From: Paracyclopina nana
Lineage: Eukaryota > Arthropoda > Copepoda > Cyclopoida > Cyclopettidae
DNA: 64,000 bases
Direction of reading: 5' to 3'
NCBI GenBank assembly: GCA_019096065.1
Contig: JAGUCH010000001.1
Coordinates: forward strand, 186,001-250,000
Position numbers and translations under genes: made by a program
Notes under the pieces: generated by a model
Databases searched by the model: none
The model's input: only the letters and a program-made list of their open reading frames with translations
Told to the model about the DNA's origin: nothing
Part shown: one piece after another, positions 39,401 through 49,544 of the stretch
Position numbering within the stretch: the stretch's first letter is position 1
How the letters are laid out: each line of letters starts with the position of its first letter

Positions 39401-42400
39401 CTCAATTTGTAGCTATAAGTCCAGCAAAAAATGCATGACCAGCATACATCATTTGGTATTAGAAACGCCCATATATATTTTTTCTATTGATTTGTGAATG
39501 GCTTATCATACATTAAGCAAGTGTAGCCAGATGCGTGAATCAATATAGAGTGAATTGTGGTTTTTTGCCAAACTGGATCATCTCATTTTTCACACAGTGT
39601 GCATTGGCGTTTTTCAAAAAATATCAAAAGTACAATTACACACTGTTTTCCAACTTCCACTTAAAGTAATCGAGATTGTTTTTCACTTAGATATTATTTG
39701 TTAAGCGAAACAACGTCAATTTATACTTAACTGTGTGTTTAGAGCTCAAATGTGCCACAGTGATGCCATGTCGTGTCCTGGTGTGAAAATTAGCCAGTGA
39801 CACAAAAACTAGATGAAGATCAATAGTGGAAATTCGTGTCTGTCAATTGAGTGGAAAACCAGGACAAAAAAGGACCTCAGACAAAAGACCAAATCCAACA
39901 ATGGAAAAACTATTCTTATTAGTATGATTTTCCTAGCAGCAATTTCCGGACTGACTGGAAGCCTTGTGACTGAATAGTTTTCCAGGTCAAACTTTGTTGC
40001 CAGTCAGCCCACAAATGGAAGCACAATCTGAGTTTAAAATTCCATTATTTGTGTTTGTCAGTGATGAGAATCACAGAGCTTAAGCTCAGATTTCAAGCAA
40101 AAGTTTGCTGAATGATGGCTGAAATAATATTATCCATAGATAATAAAATATGTATGTGGGCTGAATTTTGAGAGCTTTTTCCAGGCTGAACATCTCGTTT
40201 AATGCATGAATGCCTGTGAGCTCAAGAGTAATCCAATGTTGATGATAGTATATCCAAAAAGTTGTAGAGTGTCAAAGCTGCCACCAGTCCCTTGGGACTG
40301 GAAAGGCCTGCCTGCTTTTTTCCCAGCCTCTTTCTAGTAGTACTACTACTAGTGTGCTCAAAAGTTTTGGGCTCTAGCACAAAAGTTAAGATTGCCTCAG
40401 TCAAAGTACTACTTTATGTCCCAAGAGCCTCTTTTTTTGATACACTAGCCATCAGTAAATGTCTATGAAAAAGTTGAAGCTATAACTTAAAGGTTGGACA
40501 AGTTTTCTATGTTTACAGAAAATTGACGATGTTTTAAAATTTTATTTACCAATATTAGCAAATTTGCCTCAAAACCCTTGGAAGCATTTTGAGAGAACAT
40601 CAATCTGCTCTGAAGCTTATGCTAATGAAAGATAATTTGGTTTTTTTGTGAGTCTTAACATAGCTCTATCTTTTTTCCTCCCTTGCAAAAACAAAATCCC
40701 ATTTTAGATGAATCTCAGTCCAGCCAAGTACTGCAACCAGAATAGTCATAAATCTCAGTCAGCTTTTATACCCAGGAGGATTTTCTCTGCTCAGTTTTTT
40801 TTTGTCGATGATCTTGATAGGTTTCAACTGTTTTAGCTCAAGAATGACAATAATTCACTGCACAGGCCTCTCATACACAAAGTATATTTTATTTCTGTCA
40901 ACTCATGTTTATGATCAAGATTACATTTTTTTCTGTACCTGTGTACTCAAAAAAAAATGATAATCCTTGAAACCGCTTTTTTCTGTCCAGCAACTGACCA
41001 TTTAGGGACCAACTATGGAACCTATTCAAGCAATTTTAGACAGGAAATGGTTCTCTCTCCCCCCTCAAAACTGCACTGGCTTTTGCAGATGTGTGTGGGG
41101 CCACCTTGGGGTAAACTTGCATTTTAAAAGATTTGTGCACTGAGGTGAACAGAGATGCAGCAGAAAAATATTCATGGAAAGCAAACAGGAAGTTGTTGTG
41201 TCAAGCCTGTTTATCTGGAAAAAAGCCATAAATTAGAGACATGAAAAAAATTAAATTGCTTTTCATTGGCCTGACCTTTGGAGCAGATTGATTTAAGTCA
41301 ACTCTGCTTCTCAGGGTTTCCTGGCAAATTAGCAAAAATTGTTTCACAACTCAATAACAAAAAAGTTAGCGCTCCTTCATTATAAGTTAAGTAATGTTGC
41401 ATTTGAGTAATTCTTATGCTTAATTTCTTAACTTTCTTAACTTGCATAATTTTAAGGCTTCTTTAGGTCCTTAAGTGCTGGTTGACATTGGCAATTAGCA
41501 GATTGGCTCACACTGCTTCACTTAGGTCCATTATATAGGGTGCATTTTTTGTGTGTCCAGTTACTAAAAGATGCTTTTAGCTTATCTTTTTTGTTCACCC
41601 ATTTGAAAGGAGACCACCCAGAATCCTAATAATGAACTGCTGCAGCAGTAACAAGTCAGGGGCAGTTTCCCAGAATATTCTCCTATTTTATGTTCCAGGG
41701 AGGGGCTTCTTTTTATTATTAATTGCTCTCATCCTTCACTAATAGAAGCTATGATAAAATCTCAACTTTTATGCACACACCAGAGGATGAAAGCCATTTT
41801 CCTACATGTCTTGATTTATGGAGCAGCTTGATTAGAATCTCCTATTTGGGGCTCATCCTCTGTTTGGTATCTTGATATGAGCCTTATAATGCTGGAAATG
41901 TTGCTTCAGGGTCACCCTGTATTATGACAAATCCCCAAAGTAGCATTAGTCACTCAGGGGAAAAATAGATGAATAAAAGTAGATGATGAAGACTTTCTCT
42001 CTTTTGCATCTTAAATCCTGTTACTGCAAAATGGGATCCAAACCACCAGGGCACTTGCTACTATATTACATACCCTTGGCTATAATTACTGTTGGTAGAT
42101 CATGTAACTGAAGGACTGCCCTCACCGCTCTCTTTGAGCTAAGCGTTGTTTTGAAAGTTGTCGATAGAGTGTCCTATACCCTGACTCATGAACTGCTTGC
42201 AAGCAGAAAAGTTGGCCTGAGAAAACTTGCCTCCACCCTTGATTGACCCTTGATGACAGGGACAAAAAAAGAAGTCATGAGGCTTGCTTCGCTTCTTCTC
42301 AGCGACTGCTGAGAACATGCGAAGAGTTTCGATGAGCATGGCTTGAAAGTGAGAACACATTGGTCCCATGGGACCTTTATAAATGTGAGATGTTGGTGGT

Positions 42401-45400
42401 GGTCCGGGCTTATCATCAAGTGCATGTGTGCACCTAATTCAGATATATACCACAGAGGAAAAAGACTTGCCAAGGACGAGCCAAATGCTAATAAAACATT
42501 CATACCTTTTCTTTTCCCAACATGAAAGGCTTTTCTACAGTCTTCCTCTAGGCCTTAGCAGAAGATCTCCTTGGCTTCCTTTCGCAATGCTGAAATCCCA
42601 CTTAATCCTGTATAATCATGGCATTCATCGAGAAGTGAAAAAACAAAGCGCTTTATTTTTTTTGAAACTGCATCCAAGAGTTGATCTAGGATACTTGACA
42701 GAATTCTCAAGGCAACTTCTCTGCTTGCACGCACTTTTACTCCATGGGTATAGCTATCTCTTTCGACATTTCCAAAAGCGATAATTAGCTTTTGAAAAGG
42801 CGTTGAGTGAGAAGAGGAAAATATGCGTTGTTTGTCTTACCTCCTCCCACTTAACTTGACTTAACTTATGAGAGGGAGTATATGATGAAAAAACAAAGTG
42901 TGAAGAAGAATGTCCTCTGAAGGGGGATGAGGAAATGACAATAATAATGGTCATCTGTTGTTGCCCAACTTCCCCCTATGGTGGTAGCAGTACATGGCAC
43001 TTTTTGATCACCATTGCACAATGTGCTTTTGATGTCAAAGCCACCTTAGGACAATAATAGTAATAATGCCTTTGCGGCAATGTGCCAGCAGCACTAATGT
43101 AATTTCTTCTCCCTCTCTGACGTCGCCAAACCCAACTCTGCATCTACTTCTTACATTATATTAGGATGCCATTTGTGTCTGCTCAAAATACCTAAGCTGC
43201 ACTTGCAGCAAAAAAGTTGTCGCAACCCCACTTAATGGGTGACAATTTTTAATTCAGGCATGAAACATGTACTTTAACTCTTAAGACTATAATTGTGCAA
43301 TGGTGATCAAAAAGTGCCATAAACAGCAACTACCATTTTGGGAAGTTGAACAACAACAGATGACCATTATAATTGTCATTTCCTCATTCCCCTTTAGATG
43401 ACATTCTTGATCACACTTTGTTTTTCGTCATATTCTCCCTCTCGTAATTTAAGTCCAGTTAAGTGGGAGGAGGTAAGGAAAACAACATATATTGACTTTG
43501 GGAACGATTCTCTGTGATTGACGCTAATATTCATGAATTGACATGAGTAGCATGCAGTTGACGCACAAACTGCTCAAGCTATGCTACTAAAACATGGAAG
43601 AGCATGTCTGGGTCACTTCTTTTTCAGTTGATTCCTATAGGGAAGTGATCTTGAGATGGGGATCCATGATGGAAAATCATTGATGTTGCAGTTTGTCCTA
43701 TTCATGCTTCATCGACACCTTGATTATTCATTATTAGTCGATGTGTGCTACATTGCGCTTGTCATTTTTTCTCTTTAGCTTTATCATGAGGAAACAAAAG
43801 ATCTTGATACTGTGAAAAACTGCCATAATGAGAAAAATCCATTAGCAGCCTGTCACCAATTCCATGCTGGCCAATTTTGGTCATTGGGTTGTCATTAGGT
43901 CTTGATTGAGATAACAATCTGAAAAATGCTGTGTGGGCTAACAGCTTTTTTCCTTTCCTTTTTCAGCAGTCTGGAGATGGCTATTTGGTGGGCCTTGCCA
44001 CCAGATACTCCACTGAGCTAAGGACAAATTATGGTGACGTTTTACAGCAATTGGAGGACTTGAGGCTTGCAGAATGGTCAGATCACGCCCCTCCACCACC
44101 TTTGGCGCCCGGATCAGCCTCCGAGGTCACGAGGTCAAGTTATGTCAATTACCCCTCTGGCCACGACAACAATGAGCCTATTTATGTACCTGGCTCCTAC
44201 CTCGTAAGCCTTCATAAATTACTATTAGAAAAGGCCGCCTTTTTAATTGTGGGCCACATTACTAGGGTGAACAAGTTTTTCGCTAACCAGCAATGTAACT
44301 TTGGCAAACTTTGATTTATCCGGAGGAAAAGTCAGACTGGTACAATGTCGCTTGCGCTCAATTCCCTTTTTTAACTTTTCAGCCTTCAAGTTGCCTTGGT
44401 GATCGGGACGGTGACCAGATTTATGACTACGCTTCCAAATATAGGGCACAGATGCGACACCAACAGGCCAAAATGCTTATGACACCACAGGGGTAAGGCA
44501 AAGCGATGAATTAAAAATGTGCTCCTTTCCCATCATATAGCTTTTCCCACCTTCATATTGGAATGGTACTGCGGAACAGCCCATTGATAAAAGTTTTATT
44601 ACGTCTGTTCAATGGAGGCTCTTGGAAAGGAGGGATCGTTAGCAGAACTTGTTAGCTGCAAGATGTGAAAGTTCAGCTTTTAGTGGGCCCCGCTCATCTG
44701 ACGCCATTTCCAATCACTATGGCAACGCAAAGGCTGAAAAGTGGGAAAAGGGAATTGGGCACAAATGAAATTGTGCCAGAGTGACTTTCCAAATGTATAA
44801 ATCAAGATTTTCTTCGGTTGCTATGCTTGCAAGTGTAAAACTTGCTCTCCCTAGTTTTTTGAGAAATGGAAAGGGCCGCGGATAAATAAAGTTAAGCCCT
44901 ATTGCTAGTCTCAAGGGTGTTGTATCGATCTAAAAACTGCAATACAAAGAGCGGCGGACTCAAGAAGCAGCTGAACATTTCATCTATGCGCTCTTTACAG
45001 GTTGGAGCTTTTTTGAGACGAGATGACTTTTTTAGGCAATTTCGCTCCAAAGTTGAGCTTAAACATCACCTAGTTTCTTGTAAAAACTAATAATGTTTGT
45101 TAAAGAATGCCCAAAATAGGCTGAAAAAATTTGTAGCAAAGTAGTGTACGTCAAGAAATCAAATTCCATATTAAGCGAATGAGATTGAGCTTATAAACGA
45201 TCTGTCGTTTTTGCCACTGGTTTGACTGGTTTTATATTAGCGGGTTTGCGCTTAAGTACAACTGCACTCACTGCGACTCACTTATATTAAGTGAAGGTTG
45301 CTGAATGAAAAAGCTCCAATGTTTTTTTGCGAAAAATTTCCGCCCCTCTTTTCTTACATAGAAGATGTTTAGTTTCATCCTTTTGCAGGTGGATTCAGAT

Positions 45401-45650
45401 GGCCAAGCGAATTTTATCGAGCAAAAATCATCACAATCAACAGCCTCAGAAATCGATATATGGAGGCCACCACCGCCAACGTGTGGCCCCAATGGCCTCT
45501 CGGAGTCGAAGTGAGGCCAATTTAGCCCCACCAGATGGCAGCCACCCATCGATTGAACACTATGGCAGTGGGAACAGCAACCATTTAACCATGTCAAAAA
45601 CCAAAGTCTGGTACCGCTGCAGCCAGAGTGACTTTCACCAGGAGGCCTGA
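17566..45650 (+). CDS. gene A: SAMD5/SASH1-family SAM-domain protein, 4 coding exons
   Basis: The exons are 17566-18432, 43967-44203, 44383-44492 and 45389-45650, with phases 0, 0 and 2, giving 491 residues. The first ATG in frame is 17566; the open frame before it contains no ATG. Residues 26-86 form a SAM domain ([20 protein letters not shown], then DLDAIGV and [10 protein letters not shown]) that closely resembles SAMD5. The end of exon 1 has [19 protein letters not shown], the segment shared by SAMD5 and SASH1 (KLxxEGIxLxxxPYS). Exon 2 continues with [16 protein letters not shown] and [10 protein letters not shown], matching SASH1's region before its second SAM domain. The middle of exon 1 is a proline/serine/arginine-rich linker. 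No SH3 domain or second SAM is seen. Family members are adaptor-like signalling scaffolds; the specific role here is unknown. A paralogue, gene B, faces it from the opposite strand. Confidence 0.88.
18774..19207. repeat. 20-bp tandem array (TGCTTAACTTCAAAGAGCCT) in gene A intron 1
   Basis: About 22 head-to-tail units of exactly 20 bp. Variants at unit positions 7-9 are AACTT, AATTT, AAATT and AAGCTT. The array begins about 340 bp after exon 1 and decays at both ends. Confidence 0.95.
19208..19872. other. gene A intron 1, no feature seen
   Basis: No coding exon or repeat recognised; short frames here have no family signature. Confidence 0.5.
19873..20822. repeat. triplicated 270/335-bp tandem repeat in gene A intron 1
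   Basis: The landmark GGAAATTCCAAGCGTTT begins copies at 19881, 20151 and 20486. Copies 2 and 3 are 335 bp and almost identical; copy 1 is 270 bp because it lacks a 65-bp internal segment. That segment is itself a diverged duplicate of the GCAGATGAAGTTAGCAAATT part of the unit, so the array has nested duplication. Short open frames within it are repeated by copying, not selection. Confidence 0.92.
20823..21714. other. gene A intron 1, no feature seen
   Basis: No exon, RNA gene or repeat could be supported. Confidence 0.5.
21715..22365. repeat. diverged direct repeat pair of about 145 bp
   Basis: The 21722-21860 segment (CAGTCTGGTTTTGAATAAA.. TTGCCATCAG.. TTTGGTTTGTTC) recurs at 22225-22365 (CAGTCTGGTTTTGATTAAA.. 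ATGCCATCAG.. TTCGGTTTGTCC) at roughly 75% identity by eye. It is probably an old duplication or two copies of one element. Confidence 0.6.
22366..22969. other. gene A intron 1, no feature seen
   Basis: One 100-codon + frame (22464-22766) is open but carries no recognisable motif or splice context. Confidence 0.45.
22970..23350. repeat. degenerate GAGGACTTAAA repeat
   Basis: Seven or more irregular copies of (A/G)GGACTTAAA spaced 40-55 bp, in a T-rich background that includes TATATTTTGT. The spacing drifts, as in an old minisatellite. Confidence 0.65.
23351..24182. other. gene A intron 1, no feature seen
   Basis: AT-rich intron sequence with GTGGGCTTTTAA-like dispersed words and no supportable gene. 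Confidence 0.45.
24183..24530. repeat. 120-bp tandem duplication carrying the GGTAAC..GTTACCCC hairpin
   Basis: Copies at 24291 and 24411 are 120 bp apart and nearly identical. Each begins TCTGGTAACACC, and pairs with GCGTTACCCCAAAAGAGAAG about 20 bp later. A diverged hairpin of the same type stands at 24183-24222 (GGTAACACC..GGTGTTAC). Confidence 0.85.
24531..25505. other. gene A intron 1, no feature seen
   Basis: No supportable gene, RNA or repeat. Confidence 0.45.
25506..25912 (+). mobile_element. 407-bp MITE-like element, copy 1
   Basis: The ends are AAAGAGGGGCGGA and, inward from the right, AAAGAGTGGCGGA, a 13-bp terminal inverted repeat with one mismatch. The body includes AATATAAGTGAGTCGCAGTG and CCAGTCAAACCAGTGGC. 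A second full-length copy lies at 44946-45352 in the opposite orientation with the same length, so the boundaries are supported twice. No transposase frame is present. Confidence 0.88.
25913..27825. other. gene A intron 1, AT-rich, no feature seen
   Basis: Long T and A runs around 26,800-27,200; no exon or repeat family recognised. Confidence 0.45.
27826..28185. repeat. GCAAAGTGGCGCTACTTGG dispersed repeat, three copies
   Basis: Copies of CTGCARAGTGGCRCTACTTGSC occur near 27829, 27988 and 28156, at spacings of about 160 bp. A weaker inverted relative is near 27633 (GTAGCGCCAGTGG). The intervening DNA is similar in composition but hard to align. Confidence 0.55.
28186..37376. other. gene A intron 1, long stretch without supported genes
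   Basis: About 9 kb of intron. Many frames of 60-100 codons occur on both strands, but none shows a family motif or matching splice sites. One copy of the dispersed hairpin family is at 33654-33698 (TTCTGGTAACTCTG..GCGCTACCCCAAAAGAGA). Confidence 0.5.
37377..39162. mobile_element. 1.79-kb fold-back element with about 640-bp inverted arms, bounded by TTAA
   Basis: The left arm (37377 to about 38015) and right arm (about 38525 to 39162) are inverted copies at roughly 95% identity by eye, separated by about 500 bp that also contains smaller inverted pieces with ATAATAAAATTTCATTTTC. The outer edges read TTAA-GAGTGAGAATCCCATAGCAG on each side. TTAA may be a target duplication as in piggyBac-type insertions, though the end sequence is not the usual CCC. 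Each arm contains the same 120-codon open frame, preserved because the arms are near-identical; it has no known domain. Confidence 0.9.
39163..42820. other. gene A intron 1, no supported gene
   Basis: Mostly featureless AT-rich intron. Between about 42,100 and 42,800 the composition is less AT-rich and frames are open on both strands (76-118 codons), but no motif or splice logic identifies an exon. Confidence 0.45.
42821..43490. repeat. 670-bp inverted-repeat element with about 195-bp arms
   Basis: The left arm (42821-43030) contains TTACCTCCTCCCACTTAA, GATGAGGAAATGACAATAAT, GGTCATCTGTTGTTG and GCACTTTTTGATCACCATTG. The right arm (43290-43490) carries their inverses in reverse order, at roughly 85% identity by eye. 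The spacer is about 260 bp. It resembles a long-arm fold-back MITE; no target duplication was identified. Confidence 0.8.
43964..43969 (+). other. tandem NAGNAG splice acceptor (CAGCAG) of gene A exon 2
   Basis: Two consecutive CAG acceptors follow a pyrimidine tract. Use of the first adds one glutamine; use of the second begins the exon at SGDGY, which is how the gene B exon (AGDGY) begins. Both keep phase 0. Confidence 0.65.
43967..44203 (+). CDS. gene A coding exon 2 ([13 protein letters not shown] module)
   Basis: The acceptor follows TTTTTCAG with donor CTC|GTAAGC, phase 0 at both ends. It aligns along its length with exon 57568-57359 of gene B, including GDGYL-GLA-R-S-EL, DVL-QLED and the later YANYP/YVNYP. 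It has a PPPPL run and ends [11 protein letters not shown]. Confidence 0.88.
44383..44492 (+). CDS. gene A coding exon 3
   Basis: The 110-nt exon runs from acceptor TTTTCAG to donor GG|GTAAGG and encodes [20 protein letters not shown] and a glutamine-rich tail. It aligns with gene B exon 56098-55968 (SSSCLSDKDEDDIYDFAAKY). Confidence 0.85.
44946..45352 (-). mobile_element. 407-bp MITE-like element, copy 2, in gene A intron 3
   Basis: It is the reverse complement of the element at 25506-25912, of identical length, with ends AAAGAGCGGCGGA and CCGCCCCTCTTTT. It makes up nearly half of the 896-bp intron 3 and ends 36 bp before the exon 4 acceptor. Confidence 0.88.
45389..45650 (+). CDS. gene A terminal coding exon 4
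   Basis: Acceptor TTTTGCAG leads into GTGGATTCAG; the split Gly codon continues [11 protein letters not shown], matching gene B's WCKLAKKAM. It is a basic, serine- and histidine-rich C-terminus that stops at TGA 45648-45650. Similarity to gene B fades after the first ten residues. Confidence 0.8.
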
Positions 45651-46035
45651 AAAAGCTCTCTTCTTCACATCCCTGATATTCATCCTTTCTTTAAAATAGC
45701 TTAGAAACAAATATACACATGATATTTGGTGACTTTCATATCTTTTTTGGCTCTTTACTCAAATGGCCTTCTTGGATATGGTTCAGTTCTGGAACTTTTA
45801 TTAGCAGCAGCAGCAGCAGCAGTCATAAAGTCCATATTTTTCTGCTCTGCTATCTAAATTGCTTTTTTAAGCACACATCCATTTTTTTGTATGTGTGGAA
45901 AAAGTTTGGGAAATGGCTGCTGCTCTGAAAGGAGTTATGACAGGCTTTCACCAGTACAGTGGTCACGTTTTCCAGACAAGTCTAATCCTGTCTAAATTCA
46001 ATTCTGGTCAATCTAGCAGCCAGTGCTATAATAAA
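45651..46035 (+). promoter_or_regulatory. probable gene A 3' UTR with (CAG)6 and poly(A) signal
   Basis: A run of six CAG triplets stands at 45805-45822. The first canonical AATAAA after the stop is at 46030-46035, which would give a 3' UTR of about 400 nt. The extent is inferred. Confidence 0.4.
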
Positions 46036-48254
46036 AGTGTGGTAAGGGTTTTGAGCAAGCTTTTACTCTCAGTCTGATTGCATTTGCTTTAAAAGTAAGC
46101 TAGGGGGAAATTCCCCTCTTTGATTTGGCAGAAGAATCTAGAAGGAATTCTAAATTGGACTCAACCTTTATCTCACACAGGAGTGTCAAGGAGAAATAAT
46201 TATTCCAATAATCTATGGTGGGATCAGGCCAAAAAAAAAAAAAATCAGAATCTATTTTAGGCCAAGCTAAAGTAGCTTCTTGACCTCTCTGGTCAAAATA
46301 GGGCTGGACATGCAATCAACTGCACACTTGACCATCTGGAGAAGAAATATTCACTGGATAATTATTATTTTTTTTGGGTAAAAGCCACTTGGATTTTTTC
46401 CACACTTGGTTATCAATGTTGATTGTTGTTGCAAAGGGAGTTTGTTGAAACAGAAACTTTCCTCATGGGAATTTAAGCGATAAAAATCTTGAAAACTTGT
46501 TAACGCAATCAAAGCTTATCCGTCCAAAACCCTAATTTAAACATACTTTTAAAAACCTCGAAGGCCATTTCATGTTAAATCTGACAACTATTTAAAGTTG
46601 TCAAGTTTATTAAAGATAAGCGCTAAAACAACGCTTTAGTTATTGATGGCAACGCTGTAAGTCAAGTTTAAGTCGTCAACTCATTTGGACAATATTTGTT
46701 AATTTCCCAGCCAACAATTTGTAAGGCTGAAAAGCCAAGCTGGCTAAATATTTCAAAAGGCCATAGGTATTTGTAAGCAAAGTGACCTCATTCATCTCCG
46801 AGCCTATTGGGAATTTGCTTTTGTTCCCTGGCAAAAAGGAGAAAAGGCCTTCAAGGCCAAACGTTAGGACAACTGACAAAGGTTGAAAACGCCAATTTAA
46901 AGAAGAATGCTTTGGGTGGGGGAAATAAACGAGCAATTTCCCCAGCATGTATTGCAATCAATAGTACTGATTTGAATCATCTGTATTCTGGAAGGAAGTG
47001 TGAATAACAAGCTCAGATGAGTCATTCTTCTTTTGGTGTGAGCCAAAAATTGCCATTTAGAAAGCTCACGTTTATTGCAGAGACATCTGAAGAAAGCTTT
47101 TGCTGATGTGACGACTCCAATACTCCACCACACTGGGACAGAGGAGGGGGAAAAAGTCACCAAAAGATGCTGCCAAAGCTTTATTGTTCCCTAACTAAGC
47201 CAACCAAGTAATTTCTTTTTAAGCTCGAATGAGTATGAAAGCTGAAGCTGTCGCAGTAGGATGGCAAAATTGCATGATTTGCTCAAATTGGCATTAGCAT
47301 TTTACAAAGTGTTTGCTTGGCAATTTCTTGAAATTGTCTTTTCAAGTTGACGACTTATTTAAGTTTTTATTCTGTACGCAAAGCCGACCTTATTTTCATA
47401 CTTCGTTTTTTTAAAAAAAAGTAACTGTTACATATCATAAAAGATATCAAGCAGTTTTCCAGCCGTTAAATTAAGTTTTATTATAATGTGCGTTAAATGA
47501 AAATGTCGATAAGTCATTAAGCGATCACAAGTTTTGAAGGTTTTTATCGCTCTCTATTCCCATGGTGAGTTTTCTCTTTACAACAAAGTCCCTTTATTAC
47601 AATGTGCAACAGAGAAATCGAATGCTGACTAAAATGAAAATGGCTTTCTAAACCGGCTGCATAATGGCTTTTTTCCTGCTGCCTTCAGAACCTGAAAAAT
47701 GGCAATTTAATCACACATGTCAAAGCAGATACATGATAGCAATCAATTGCCTCATTTAGTCAGAATGGAAAATGGAGCCAATTTGAAAAGTGGTACACTA
47801 AAGTAGACTTGTGACAGTCACAAAAAGTCCCCTTCATAATATATTACAGCCCTGTTCTGACCCCTTTCTGCCATTTCCCTAGATGAAGTGGTTGCCATTT
47901 GATATACCACGCTGTGGTTTCTATACCCTTAACCCCCTTTATATACCTTAAGAGGTATTGAACCCATTTGAAGCCCCCAAACCATGCTGGCAATGTTATT
48001 TAAGAATATTATACCTTTTTTAAGGAATTTACCCCAGGGTTAATCGGTTACATTCAGAAAAGCATGCCATGATGACATTCACATGCAAATATTAGAATAC
48101 ATATAACCACAAAAAAGACTTGCCAAAATACTGCCATTCTGTTTGATCACTACATGGAATGGTCAAATACAAAAGACTTTTTGACATCTTTGCGCTTTCA
48201 GAAAAAAAGCTAATCCTTATTTGAAGTTTTGGCAATATAACTATTTTTAGGTAA
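46036..48254. other. spacer between convergent genes A and B, no gene seen
   Basis: No supportable exon, RNA gene or repeat beyond short homopolymers. Confidence 0.5.
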
Positions 48255-48800
48255 ATTAGAATGCCTCAAAATCTTTGAGGCCTACAATTTTGATGCCTCA
48301 TATTTTTATGCTCCTTAAAATGCCTCAAATTAGGTTACATCAAAAATGCCTCAAGTTATGATACCTCAAATTATGATGCCTCAAATTATGATGCCTCAAA
48401 TTACGATGCCTCTAATTATGATGCCTCAAATTATGATGCCTCAAATTACGATGCCTCAAATTATGATGCCTTAAATTATGATGACTCAAATTATGATGCC
48501 TCAAATTATGATGCCTCAAATTATGATGCCTCAAATTATGATGCCTCAATCTATGAAGCCTGTAATAATGATGCCTCAGATTATTATGCTCCTTTAAATG
48601 CCTCAAATCAGGATGCTCCAAATTGTGATGCCTCAAATTGTAATGCCTCAATTTCTTATGCCTATAATTTTGAAGCCTCAGATTATTATGCTCCTATAAA
48701 TGACTCAAATTGCCTTTAGTTACCATGCTTTTTAATTATTATGCATCATATAATGAATGTTTTTGTGATGCCTCAAATTAAGATGCATCAAAGTAAGATG
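48255..48800. repeat. 15-bp tandem array (ATGATGCCTCAAATT)
   Basis: The core at 48352-48545 has about 13 regular 15-bp units; the flanks are irregular with ATGCCTCAAA, ATGCTCC and ATGCATCA variants. On the - strand it keeps a frame open with a repeated RHHNL peptide, an effect of the five-codon period. Confidence 0.92.
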
Positions 48801-49544
48801 CCTTTATGCCTCAAATGTATATACATCAAAAAAGCCCATTGAGGCATGTACTGGTGATGTCCTCAAGTAACATCTTCCATATTTTGCATGGATTATGTAA
48901 ATTGAGCCTTTTTGGCTACATCTGCATGCCTTTTTTTATCAGTGAAAAAAATGTGGATTTTTCCATATTCATTACTAGTACATGTGTGTATGTACTATAT
49001 GATTATGCATACACTATAAGTTTATAGGGGAAAAGTTTCCTTGCAGGGGATAATCTCATTTGCTTTCGCCTATCTACAGCATTAGCAAAATATGCCTTAA
49101 ATTCCAGCAGACTCTGTTGAAAATCACCAGGAAGTTTGTACAAGATAGTTCACCACCCCTAAATTCCCCAAATTCCTTGAGGCAATTCCATTTAATGTTC
49201 ATTAATGCCATTTGCTGCTGTTGTTATTCCAAGGGTCTAGACTCTCCATCAATGGAATGCCTTGCTTAGCTTCTTTAAGTGAAGTGCCAGACATAATTGA
49301 GATTGCTAGCAGACCAAAAGCTATATACTGTAACCTTGTAGCAGTAGTTGAAGCCGAAAGCAATTTAGAAGCCAAAGAAAGCATCATCCAAGTTTTAATT
49401 ACAGCAAGATTGAAAGTTTCAAGTTCAGCAGCCACTGATGTTGTTTGTTGTGGTGAAATACTACAGGTTGGCAAACAAAAGCCAAAGTAAAGTAATCAAC
49501 TACTACCAACCTTTCGAAAAATGAAAAGACTCAAGCGTGTTTTC
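48801..49544. other. spacer, open frames on both strands but no recognisable gene
   Basis: From about 49,200 to 49,490 both strands are open for about 90 codons. Neither product resembles a known family. It may be the remnant of an element together with the inverted pair that follows. Confidence 0.3.

Noticed and set aside
42100-42960. Cluster of open frames on both strands with slightly higher GC
   Set aside because: No recognisable motif, no consistent splice sites and no match to gene A's frame; left as intron.
43490-45650. SH3 domain or second SAM domain of SASH1 in gene A
   Set aside because: Neither is found in any frame near the exons; the last exon ends in a basic tail and a stop.
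48412-48651. - strand frame encoding a histidine/asparagine-rich repeat
   Set aside because: Product of the 15-bp array; no gene structure.
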